Positions 1 through 5,325 are shown, numbered from the stretch's first letter. The stretch is 5,325 nt of DNA from CAZMFZ01 sp046152935 (GCA_046152935.1 JBJXGB010000054.1:1-5325); one strand, 5' to 3'. Numbers and translations are program-made. Notes: generated by a model not told the origin, from the sequence alone.

Positions 1-73
1 TGTCGCCCTTTTTCAGCCGGCCAGCGGCATCTTTTTTAAAGCTTTCAAAATCGAACGATGTCTTGTTTCTCAT
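1..73 (-). CDS. IS256-like transposase, N-terminal fragment (runs off left edge)
   Basis: An ATG at 73-71 opens a frame that stays open to the window edge and encodes 24 residues beginning MRNKTSFDFESFKKDAAG. The pattern of a short basic start, an F-x-F-E-x-F-K-K segment, then a basic L-K-K-G-D stretch resembles the N-termini of IS256-family (DDE/mutator type) transposases of Bacteroidota as I remember them. These enzymes cut and paste the element that encodes them. The catalytic DDE residues would lie outside the window, so the assignment rests on 24 residues and on the position of the frame just inside a possible insertion-sequence end. It could instead be an unrelated small protein. Confidence 0.45.
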   Translation of the reverse strand, partial: MRNKTSFDFESFKKDAAGRLKKGD

Positions 74-84
74 GCTGTATTAAT

Positions 85-100
85 TTTGTACGTTTACAAA
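85..100. repeat. Perfect 6-bp inverted repeat inside the IS end
   Basis: TTTGTA (85-90) and TACAAA (95-100) are exact reverse complements separated by CGTT. The site lies 12 bases upstream of the putative transposase start, between it and the suggested IS tip. It could be a transposase binding site, an operator or chance; a 6-bp arm is short. Confidence 0.4.
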
Positions 101-139
101 GTTGACACAGTTTTTGAAATACTCTCCCTATTGCTTGTT

Positions 140-1585
140 TTATACCAGAACCCTATCAAATATTCCAATTACTTGATATGTGTTCGCATCGTCCTCGACA
201 AGTTCAATGGATTTGTATTCTGAGTTGTAGGAAAGAGGCTTTAATGTGATAGCATCATGTCTCCATGAACCACCTTCTGTTCTTTTTGTACTATGGTATT
301 CTTTTACCGTGTATCTTGAACCCATTTCCCACAGTTGTTTGTCATATAACTCAACTAAAACGATTTCACCATTTTTACTTCCTCCTTCATATTTTTTAAA
401 CAGGCAATAGGAGTCATTTGGAATTTTTTTGTTCATTGAATCCCCAACAACCTTACAAACAAAATAATCCTTCTTTGTTGAGACGTTAAATGGTAATTCT
501 ATCCATTCAAGTTCTGAGTGCATTTGAAAATCGCTGAAGCTACCAGCTGCAGCTGAAATATCCATCAATGGAACTGAATTGATATATGGTCTGACATCAT
601 CGAACTGTAATATTCTAAAAGGTATTTCTTTTTTTAATGTCCCAATAAATTGCCTTAAATAATCACGAAGGTCTTTGTTGCAGGCATATATGAACGTTCC
701 TCTAATTCCACGGTACATTATTGTTTTATAAATATTTATTATATATAGCCTTAACTCTTCATTGTCAGCACCAATTCTACCATATGTATCAAAATACATT
801 TCGGGATTAACCTCAATTCTTTTTGTGAGTTTGTTATAATTGATTTCTTTGCCGAAAATCAGCCCCGTATAATTCAACTCATATCCTTGAGTTGTATGAA
901 TACAGCCAATTTCTTTGAAAGCATTTGTTGAGTTAATCCAATCCTTGTCTGTTTGGTTCCATTGAAATTTCAAACCATCAATTTCAATGTCAGTTGCTGT
1001 TTCATCAACTTTTGACAACCATGGCCATGAATAACCAGCAATCAATCTACAAAGGCCAAATGATTTTTCTTTCTTCTCAAGTTCGTCATATAAATCAACT
1101 AATGAATCAAACAGATGAAGCTCGTAGTCTTTTGAATGATATGTTTTTTTAGTGGCAAGATTCGCATGGAGTAATTTGTCAACAAAAGTGATATAATCAT
1201 TGCCCCCCTTTACCCTCATTTGTGAAGTGAGTTCAAGTTTTAAGGTCTGAGGGTTGTCCAATAAATCATCGAATTGTTTTCTATCAATATCTGATGGCTT
1301 AACAGATTGGGAAGAGTCATAAAAAAAAATTTGGTTTTTGCTGTTGGCAATTATCCAATCTAGTTCAGTTCCTGAATCGTCTAAGCCTAATTTTTTATTA
1401 TTTTGCTTAAATACTCCACGCCAACTAATATTTTTATATTGACGCAACCTATGTGCTTCATCGACGATTAGCAAGTCATATTTCTCATTTAGGGCAAATG
1501 TATCCGAAGGACTTATTACCATTGAACCTTTTAGTCCGGGTGTTATTCTAAAAACAGTTTCAATTGTTTTTCTAAACGAAGTCAT
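140..1585 (-). CDS. Schlafen-group-3 (DUF2075) helicase C-terminal part with S24/LexA-like autoprotease domain
   Basis: This 481-residue frame holds most of an SF1-type helicase followed by a LexA-like serine autoprotease. Visible helicase motifs are Walker B VDEAH (41-45), FFYDSSQS (87-94), TSQMR (120-124), the HTTQGYE motif V (230-236) and the YRGIRGTFIYAC motif VI (291-302). The S24 domain fills roughly 335-481. It has AAAG with a candidate Ala347-Gly348 scissile bond, GDSM with Ser383 as nucleophile, and Lys428 in YTVKEY as general base. The spacing is close to LexA, so in the LexA/UmuD manner the domain could cut itself when RecA filaments form. The Walker A lies in the preceding frame (1594-2328). 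The ATG at 1585 falls inside conserved helicase sequence and has no clear ribosome binding site, so it is probably not the native start. Adding one base to the A-run at 1626-1619 restores a single protein of about 729 residues. As it stands, this frame alone could not hydrolyse ATP. Confidence 0.88.
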   Translation of the reverse strand: MTSFRKTIETVFRITPGLKGSMVISPSDTFALNEKYDLLIVDEAHRLRQYKNISWRGVFKQNNKKLGLDDSGTELDWIIANSKNQIFFYDSSQSVKPSDIDRKQFDDLLDNPQTLKLELTSQMRVKGGNDYITFVDKLLHANLATKKTYHSKDYELHLFDSLVDLYDELEKKEKSFGLCRLIAGYSWPWLSKVDETATDIEIDGLKFQWNQTDKDWINSTNAFKEIGCIHTTQGYELNYTGLIFGKEINYNKLTKRIEVNPEMYFDTYGRIGADNEELRLYIINIYKTIMYRGIRGTFIYACNKDLRDYLRQFIGTLKKEIPFRILQFDDVRPYINSVPLMDISAAAGSFSDFQMHSELEWIELPFNVSTKKDYFVCKVVGDSMNKKIPNDSYCLFKKYEGGSKNGEIVLVELYDKQLWEMGSRYTVKEYHSTKRTEGGSWRHDAITLKPLSYNSEYKSIELVEDDANTYQVIGIFDRVLV

Positions 1586-1593
1586 TGCGATGA

Positions 1594-2328
1594 CTAACCC
1601 AATTTTTGCATTTGGGTATTTTTTTTAAAGGCCTTTATGTAATTTAGTTCTATCAGCCCTTCATCGTTGTAATCTTCAAAAAAATTATCAACAATGTCAG
1701 TTTTCAACAATTTTATTAGATAGGTAGCTAAAATAGTTTTGCCAGTACCTGCACTTCCCTTTATGAAAATCCTATTTGATTTTTTTAAAGTTAATCCATC
1801 TAGTATTTCTATAACTGAATTATACTGATCTTTATTCAATGATTTATATGGCGAATATTTGAATATCTCTGTATTTTCTATTTCTGAAAGGGATTTCGAA
1901 ATAATCTTTTTCTCTATCAACTTATTCCATACCTCTCGAAATAGGTTTTTATATAGGTCTTGCTGATAATAGTTGTGATTTATTAAGCCAGAATTATCAT
2001 TTTGCAACTTATACGTTCCCTCCGCAGAAATATATTGAATTAAATTTGACTCAATATCTAATGTCGCAGATTTATTGAACTTGTCAGAGCCAATTATCGA
2101 AATTTTGTTTAGAGGCTTTCTTTTAGGGTTTGCAAGGTGGTTCTTAATTCTGCTTAGTGCGTTTGTTGATTCCCCAACATATGCTAAGCACTCCATTTCG
2201 TTTTGTATAAAGTAGACCAATGGCCATTGGTTTTTGACCCAAGGATTTTGCTCAATTTTTACTAATGACTCCTTATCGAAGTCAAATTGTTCAGAAACTT
2301 CAATGGATATGTCAAACGAGGCGTTCAT
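1594..2328 (-). CDS. GIY-YIG nuclease domain plus Walker A part of DUF2075 helicase (5' half of split gene)
   Basis: The frame encodes 244 residues. A GIY-YIG endonuclease domain spans about 35-115: VYF (38-40) and YVG (50-52) stand for the two signature strands, followed by Arg60, His64, Glu93 (metal ligand position) and Asn110. The helicase then begins with a Q-motif-like segment around Gln168 (SLNKDQYNSV) and a clean Walker A, GSAGTGKT, at 191-198. After AFKK (233-236) the frame leaves the family pattern and stops at TAG 1596-1594. In the shifted frame the sequence continues as KYPNAKIGLVIAMTSFRKT, typical helicase motif Ia, so the stop is caused by a one-base shift. The ATG at 2328 overlaps the TGA of the upstream pyrophosphohydrolase (ATGA), which points to translational coupling. 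The domain order suggests a helicase that unwinds or translocates on nucleic acid and nicks it with the GIY-YIG domain. The nuclease substrate cannot be told from sequence. Confidence 0.88.
   Translation of the reverse strand: MNASFDISIEVSEQFDFDKESLVKIEQNPWVKNQWPLVYFIQNEMECLAYVGESTNALSRIKNHLANPKRKPLNKISIIGSDKFNKSATLDIESNLIQYISAEGTYKLQNDNSGLINHNYYQQDLYKNLFREVWNKLIEKKIISKSLSEIENTEIFKYSPYKSLNKDQYNSVIEILDGLTLKKSNRIFIKGSAGTGKTILATYLIKLLKTDIVDNFFEDYNDEGLIELNYIKAFKKNTQMQKLG
1619..1626 (-). other. Frameshift site: run of 8 A splitting the GIY-YIG-helicase-S24 gene
   Basis: On the coding strand the junction reads gcc ttt, then eight A, then t acc. In the first frame this gives AFKKN and a stop 8 codons later; re-reading one A (or having nine A) gives AFKKKYPNAKIGLVIAMTSF and continues in the second frame. 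An in-frame TAA just 5' of the run blocks the second frame from starting further upstream. The run also contains the A-AAA-AAA heptamer that permits -1 ribosomal slippage. An assembly deletion, a true pseudogene mutation, slippage or phase variation all fit. Confidence 0.85.
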
Positions 2329-2654
2329 AGCTCATTATATTTTTTAGCTGTCCCTTTTGCCTTCTCTACAGGGTACTTTTTCCCATTCTGAGCAATCTTA
2401 TCCAATATAATTTCTTTGACATTAAAGCCATATTTGTCGGCAAGCAAAAAAGCATAGGCAAAAACATCAGCAAGCTCTTCTCTGATTTTCTCTATGTTGG
2501 CATCTTCTGCGTTTTTCCAAAGAAATAATTCTAGCAACTCCCCTGCTTCGACATTGATAGCGAGCGCCAAATCTTTGGGGTTATGGAACTGTTCCCAATC
2601 GCGTTCATTTCTGAACTTTACCAACTCATTAATTATTTCTTGTGTATCAGTCAT
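2325..2654 (-). CDS. MazG-like / dCTP-pyrophosphatase-like nucleotide pyrophosphohydrolase
   Basis: The 109-residue protein has the all-alpha NTP pyrophosphatase signature. Met1 leads into F-R-x-E-R-D-W-x-Q-F-H-x-P-K-D-L-A-L (14-31), then EAGEL with Glu36 and Glu39, then EELADV with Glu60 and Asp63. These four acidic residues form the ExxE...ExxD magnesium site. A C-terminal N-G-K-K-Y-P-V-E-K-A-K-G segment follows. This layout matches the RS21-C6/DCTPP1-type single-domain branch, whose members hydrolyse dNTPs (often dCTP analogues) to the monophosphate and pyrophosphate. The substrate here is not determined. The start ATG at 2654 shares one base with the TAA of the TPR-metallopeptidase gene, and its TGA overlaps the next ATG by four bases, so it is the middle gene of a coupled trio. 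In that context it may remove modified or excess nucleotides, or deplete dNTPs as a defence step (inference). The gene is complete with no defect visible. Confidence 0.92.
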   Translation of the reverse strand: MTDTQEIINELVKFRNERDWEQFHNPKDLALAINVEAGELLELFLWKNAEDANIEKIREELADVFAYAFLLADKYGFNVKEIILDKIAQNGKKYPVEKAKGTAKKYNEL

Positions 2655-4498
2655 TATGATTTTGGTTTATGCATCGTTAATGCAAGGTTATATTCTTCTT
2701 CATAAGGAAGTTTTAGCTGTGGTAGCATCTCTGGAATCGCCAATGCCCAGCTTACATAGTAATAAGCCAGGATGTGATAGCCTGAAAAGGTTTTCCCATT
2801 GATAGAATTAACCCTGTAATCATCTTTATCTGGCCTATACCCTTGGGTTCCTTGAACGGCAATTTCAAAAGCAATTTCCTTGATTTTTTCTAGGGGCATT
2901 TTTTCAAAATATTGTAATGCATCTACCATAAACATGGCCACGGCCATATTGATGCCCATAGCGTGTTGGGATTTTTGGAATTTGTCCATTTCCCTTTTTT
3001 TGTAAGGGTCTTTGGATTCCATATCATAAGGGTCTCTTTCAATAGAGTCGAGCAAGGTATCTATATCTGTCCTCTTGGTTCTAAATTCTTGCTCGTTTAC
3101 CAACTCGAAAAAACTGTCAAGTTTTAAATCTTCTGCCCAATTTAATACCAGTTCATATTCCTCTCCAGCTTCTTTGTCGTCTTTGTATTCTAGATATTCA
3201 GCATAGAAATCTGTTGCGGTTTTTAATTCACTTGGTGATGCTTGAAAATCTTTGATGAAATCTAAACCAAAAAGGCTTTTGAATTGGATGGTGTTTACGA
3301 TGTTGTATATTTTGCTTTTTGAGGTTATATCCTTTGGGGAAAGGTCGACTATTTTTTTATCGGTCACGGCTCTCAAGCCTTCTTGTAGCATTGTATAGAG
3401 GGACAAAAATTGGAAAGGTCGTAGTTCCGTAAAACGGTTGTAAAGAAAATCTTCAATAAACAGGTCAATTGGCGTGTTGAAAACTTGCCTGTTGATGCCT
3501 TCAAAAAGAGCTGTGCAATAATCGGCGATAGACTTGTCAGAAATTCCCATTTTATTGAACTTCTTGATTGTTGGTTCAAGCCCTTTAATGAATTCTGTTT
3601 TGTGGCTTTGATTTGAGATAAACAGTAAGTTGAGGTTTTCTTTTCTGGCTTCAATGACAAAGTCCAAGTGAACCAATTCATGCATGATAAGATGTTCAAC
3701 CGCTGGATAGGTTGGCTTGTATCTTACAAGATGTTTGGGCCTGTCATAATTTTCTGCAAATTCGAACTTTGCGGCTGTTGGTATATCGTCATCTTGGACA
3801 ATATCAATTTCTCTGTTTCCTTCAAATTCAAGTTTATGCCTGTATTCTCGGTAGATTTTTTTGCCCTTATCCGTCGCTCCTATCTTCTTGGCTATTTCAA
3901 AAGCTTGCTTGACTGAATTATTAAAAAGAACATCTTTGTTTTTATTTGATTTGATTGCCCTAATGGTGCTGTAAAACGCAGAATGCAAATCATTCTCCAT
4001 CTCAGCGAGCATGCCTAGCGCAAAATGTGTATTGGGGTATTCGTCATTTATTTCAACAGCTTTCCAAAAATATTTCTTTGCCTCCTCCAACTTGCCTTGC
4101 TGCATCAGGTTTGCGCCGATATTGTTTATGGTAATATTATCCTTTGGATTGGCAATCAAGGCTTGGTCATAATATTTCATTGCCGAAGGAACATCATTTT
4201 TGTATTTCGCAAAAATGTTGCCCATCATAAGTAGGGCCCAACCGTTTTTGGAGTCCCACCTCAGAGAATCGATTAAGCAATTTATCGCTTCTTCTTGATG
4301 GCCTTCGTCAGAAAGAACTTGCCCCATTATTCGATGATACTCCGAGTTTGTTGGGTTTTTCTCAATCAGTTTTGAAAGTAAAGGCTTTGCTTCAGCATAC
4401 TTACCTCTTTCACATAAGGCTACTACTTTGTTGTAGTCCATTTCTTGTGAGATAATTGAAGGCGTATCAATTTCAATAACCACCCAATCATCATGCAC
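2654..4498 (-). CDS. TPR protein with HELVH zinc-metallopeptidase motif (N-terminus frameshifted)
   Basis: The open frame of 614 residues starts at GTG 4498, but the coding frame runs further upstream without a stop to the G-run at 4572, and the native start is probably ATG 4629. Adding one G gives about 658 residues. Residues 20-195 (numbered from the GTG) form about five tetratricopeptide repeats, seen as the repeated G-K-x-x-E-A pattern (for example GKYAEAKPLL, GKLEEAKKYF), a protein-protein interaction scaffold. At 269-280 is EHLIMHELVHLD with the HExxH zinc motif at 273-277; Glu349 in LFIEDFLYN is a possible third ligand. The remaining 260 residues are helical and acidic, with an aromatic GYHILAYYYVSWAL near the end; I do not recognise that region. 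No signal peptide or membrane segment is visible, so it should be cytoplasmic. It is probably a protease whose TPRs choose or sense a partner. The TAA overlaps the ATG of the pyrophosphohydrolase gene by one base. Confidence 0.85.
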   Translation of the reverse strand: MHDDWVVIEIDTPSIISQEMDYNKVVALCERGKYAEAKPLLSKLIEKNPTNSEYHRIMGQVLSDEGHQEEAINCLIDSLRWDSKNGWALLMMGNIFAKYKNDVPSAMKYYDQALIANPKDNITINNIGANLMQQGKLEEAKKYFWKAVEINDEYPNTHFALGMLAEMENDLHSAFYSTIRAIKSNKNKDVLFNNSVKQAFEIAKKIGATDKGKKIYREYRHKLEFEGNREIDIVQDDDIPTAAKFEFAENYDRPKHLVRYKPTYPAVEHLIMHELVHLDFVIEARKENLNLLFISNQSHKTEFIKGLEPTIKKFNKMGISDKSIADYCTALFEGINRQVFNTPIDLFIEDFLYNRFTELRPFQFLSLYTMLQEGLRAVTDKKIVDLSPKDITSKSKIYNIVNTIQFKSLFGLDFIKDFQASPSELKTATDFYAEYLEYKDDKEAGEEYELVLNWAEDLKLDSFFELVNEQEFRTKRTDIDTLLDSIERDPYDMESKDPYKKREMDKFQKSQHAMGINMAVAMFMVDALQYFEKMPLEKIKEIAFEIAVQGTQGYRPDKDDYRVNSINGKTFSGYHILAYYYVSWALAIPEMLPQLKLPYEEEYNLALTMHKPKS

Positions 4499-4551
4499 CT
4501 TTACTTTAGGCTTAAATGGCCCATATGTGTAGTACCTTTCTAATTCCCCCG

Positions 4552-4629
4552 CTATAACATCATGCCCCCCCCATTTAGCTCGGGGAATATTGTGAAGAGG
4601 AAATCGTCAATCTTATGTACTATTTGCAT
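4552..4629 (-). pseudogene. Frameshifted N-terminal piece of the TPR-metallopeptidase gene
   Basis: ATG 4629-4627 opens a frame reading MQIVHKIDDFLFTIFPELN and then three glycines before running into a TAG at 4554-4552 (25 residues). Just after the G-run the next frame continues without a stop as HDVIAGELERYYTYGPFKPK and runs straight into the long TPR frame. The two pieces together read as ordinary protein, which is why I treat this as the true start of the gene. An in-frame TAA lies 11 codons upstream of the ATG, so no longer start is possible. There is no clear Shine-Dalgarno sequence; the leader is A-rich, as is common in Bacteroidota. Without repair, a shorter protein could only begin at GTG 4498 or a downstream Met. 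Confidence 0.72.
4565..4572 (-). other. Frameshift site: run of 8 G near the start of the TPR-metallopeptidase gene
   Basis: The coding strand reads aat, then eight G, then cat gat. Nine (or six) G would join PELN-Gly-Gly-Gly (or Gly-Gly) directly to HDVIAGELERYY; eight G lead to GGGMML and a stop. A run of eight G in such an AT-rich setting, about 20 codons from the start, is the classic layout of a phase-variable switch. It is also the classic place for a homopolymer base-calling deletion. Confidence 0.75.
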
Positions 4630-4659
4630 TTGTGTTTGTTCTATGTATTGTGCGTTCTT

Positions 4660-4779
4660 TTAATCTGTCCCCTCTCCTAGGGAAAAATCGTGGAGTTCAT
4701 TATTCGCTTCGCTGTACTTGAACTTGAAAAGCAGGTTCACCTCGTTTTGAACAAAAAAGGGCAAGTACTTCTTCCCAAA
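4660..4779 (-). other. 39-codon open remnant, possibly a dispersed intergenic repeat or decayed gene end
   Basis: A stop-free frame from just after a TGA (4782-4780) to a TAA (4662-4660) reads FGKKYLPFFVQNEVNLLF and on to a C-terminal FSLGEGTD. It has no good start codon or upstream ribosome binding site. A second frame over the same bases is also open for more than 30 codons, which is more typical of a repeat element or structured noncoding DNA than of a gene. I do not recognise a family. Confidence 0.3.
4714..4768. repeat. Nested inverted repeat (possible cruciform or RNA stem)
   Basis: GTACTTG (4714-4720) is the reverse complement of CAAGTAC (4762-4768), and inside it GTTCA (4735-4739) is the reverse complement of TGAAC (4748-4752). 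The arms are 7 and 5 bp with unpaired stretches of 14 and 9 bases between them, so a transcript could fold into an interrupted stem. It could be a regulatory or repeat-element structure, or chance. Confidence 0.35.
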
Positions 4780-4935
4780 TCACGCTGGAAAGGTATAGCA
4801 AATTTTTCACCCGCGCAAAGGGGAACTAAAAAAGGGAGTCGAAAGAGCTAGCCTTGCCACCCCTTAAGCTTTTCTAAAAATAGAATACCCAACACACAGC
4901 ATCCTGCCCAAAAGCCTTGGCACATGTTTGGCCCC

Positions 4936-5325
4936 TCACTCTTCATAGTAATAAGAATAATCAATGCCTTTCATAAACATTTCGCGGCTGTGTATATCGT
5001 CGGTCAGGGCATTTTTGACTAGGCCATACAGGGCGCTGCTGTTCACCGAGCTGTTTACCATGGCGTCCATGTATTCGGTTTTGCCTATTTTGCTCCAGTC
5101 CACGCAGTGATTCAGGCGTTTTTTCAATATTAAATCCAGCCATACACGGGTGCTTCTGCCGTTGCCTTCCATGAATGGGTGGGCAATGTTCATTTCTACG
5201 TATTTGGCTACTATTTCCTCAAAATTGTTTTCTGGCATTTGCTCGATTTGCTTCAAGGTGGCGTGCAGGAATTGAGCGGGGGCAAACTGAAAACCGCCTT
5301 TTGAGATGTTTTTTTGCCTGATTTG
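4936..5325 (-). CDS. Class III Fic family AMP-transferase (C-terminal 129 residues, 5' end outside window)
   Basis: The frame is open from the right edge and ends at TGA 4938-4936. It begins QIRQKNISKGGFQFAPAQF, where the KGGFQFA segment matches the flap region that lines up target side chains. The catalytic loop HPFMEGNGRSTR (5181-5146) has the His, the acidic Glu, and both glycines and arginines of the HxFx(D/E)GNGRxxR motif, so it should be active in transferring AMP from ATP to a hydroxyl group on a target protein. The last residues, SYYYEE (4956-4939), match the (S/T)xxxE inhibitory helix of class III Fic proteins such as Neisseria NmFic, where the Glu blocks ATP until the protein changes oligomeric state and auto-modifies. 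The usual residue after that Glu is Gly or Asn; here it is Glu. Class III enzymes are known to AMPylate gyrase/topoisomerase IV subunits, but the target here is not shown. A TTG at 5256 is an internal Leu codon, not the start. Confidence 0.93.
   Translation of the reverse strand, partial: QIRQKNISKGGFQFAPAQFLHATLKQIEQMPENNFEEIVAKYVEMNIAHPFMEGNGRSTRVWLDLILKKRLNHCVDWSKIGKTEYMDAMVNSSVNSSALYGLVKNALTDDIHSREMFMKGIDYSYYYEE

Larger units (their letters stand above)
1..111 (-). mobile_element. Probable insertion sequence end (IS256-like), partial
   Basis: The stretch between the helicase-S24 stop codon (140-142) and the transposase start (73) reads, on the minus strand, ACTGTGTCAACTTTGTAAAC from 111 down to 92. 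This looks like a terminal inverted repeat preceding a transposase gene. The outer boundary near 111 is a guess: the other terminal repeat and any target-site duplication are outside the window. If the boundary is right, the element lies about 28 bases beyond the stop codon of the upstream gene, so it did not interrupt that gene. Confidence 0.35.
4630..4935. other. 306-base intergenic stretch, no intact gene
   Basis: Between the Fic stop and the TPR-metallopeptidase start no intact gene, tRNA or CRISPR array is visible. I found no convincing Bacteroidota promoter (TTTG / TAnnTTTG) on the minus strand in front of ATG 4629, and no strong terminator after Fic. The only features are the open remnant at 4660-4779, the nested inverted repeat at 4714-4768 and a weak 5-bp AT-rich stem at 4872-4885. 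The operon promoter is presumably in here but I cannot place it. Confidence 0.6.

Noticed and set aside
1321..1329. Run of nine A (plus strand) as a third frameshift site
   Set aside because: The helicase frame reads correctly through it (QIFFYDSS), so no break is present.
2494..2802. 102-codon plus-strand open frame
   Set aside because: It lies opposite the MazG-like gene and the end of the TPR gene, has no family-like sequence, and is explained as a shadow.
3373..4234. Several 66-108 codon frames on both strands inside the TPR-metallopeptidase gene
   Set aside because: All overlap the well-supported gene in other frames, and their translations show no domain or motif.
4872..4885. TTCTA-TTTT-TAGAA hairpin as a terminator for Fic
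   Set aside because: The stem is only 5 bp and AT-only apart from one pair, with no following T-run; too weak to call.
4961..5143. 60-codon minus-strand frame inside the Fic gene
   Set aside because: It overlaps the Fic catalytic and C-terminal region in another frame; Fic is clearly the real gene.
5254..5256. TTG as the start codon of the Fic gene
   Set aside because: The frame continues upstream to the window edge as recognisable Fic sequence (KGGFQFA), so the TTG is an internal Leu codon.
1..5325. CRISPR array, tRNA or rRNA genes
   Set aside because: No regularly spaced repeats and no tRNA or rRNA-like sequence were seen on either strand.

Overview
The window most resembles an accessory region of a bacterial chromosome. 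Bacteroidota is the best guess, because the genes are AT-rich, no gene start has a clear Shine-Dalgarno sequence, and a class III Fic gene and an IS256-like element sit alongside. This taxonomic call is weak. Every supported gene is on the minus strand, so transcription runs from right to left.

Read in the direction of transcription: (1) 5325-4936 is the C-terminal 129 residues of a class III Fic AMP-transferase that starts outside the window. (2) 4935-4630 is about 300 bases without an intact gene. It holds a 39-codon open remnant and a nested inverted repeat. (3) 4629-2654 is a TPR protein with an HELVH zinc-metallopeptidase motif. Its N-terminal 44 residues are cut off from the main frame by a one-base shift in a run of 8 G. 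(4) 2654-2325 is a MazG/dCTP-pyrophosphatase-like enzyme. (5) 2328-140 is a GIY-YIG nuclease + Schlafen-group-3 (DUF2075) helicase + S24 LexA-like autoprotease. It is split into two frames by a one-base shift in a run of 8 A. (6) 73-1 is the start of a probable IS256-family transposase, marking a mobile element directly behind the cassette.

Genes 3, 4 and 5 are joined by a 1-base (TAATG) and a 4-base (ATGA) overlap and look like one translationally coupled operon. The set combines a TPR zincin, a nucleotide pyrophosphohydrolase, and a nuclease-helicase ending in an apparently intact LexA/UmuD-type self-cleaving domain (Ala-Gly site, Ser and Lys all present). I infer an anti-phage or DNA-damage-response cassette. 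I do not recognise this exact combination as a named system.

Both broken genes are broken in 8-base homopolymers, and both are repaired by adding one base. Under-called homopolymers in the assembly are the simplest explanation. Phase variation or programmed -1 frameshifting are the more interesting alternatives.
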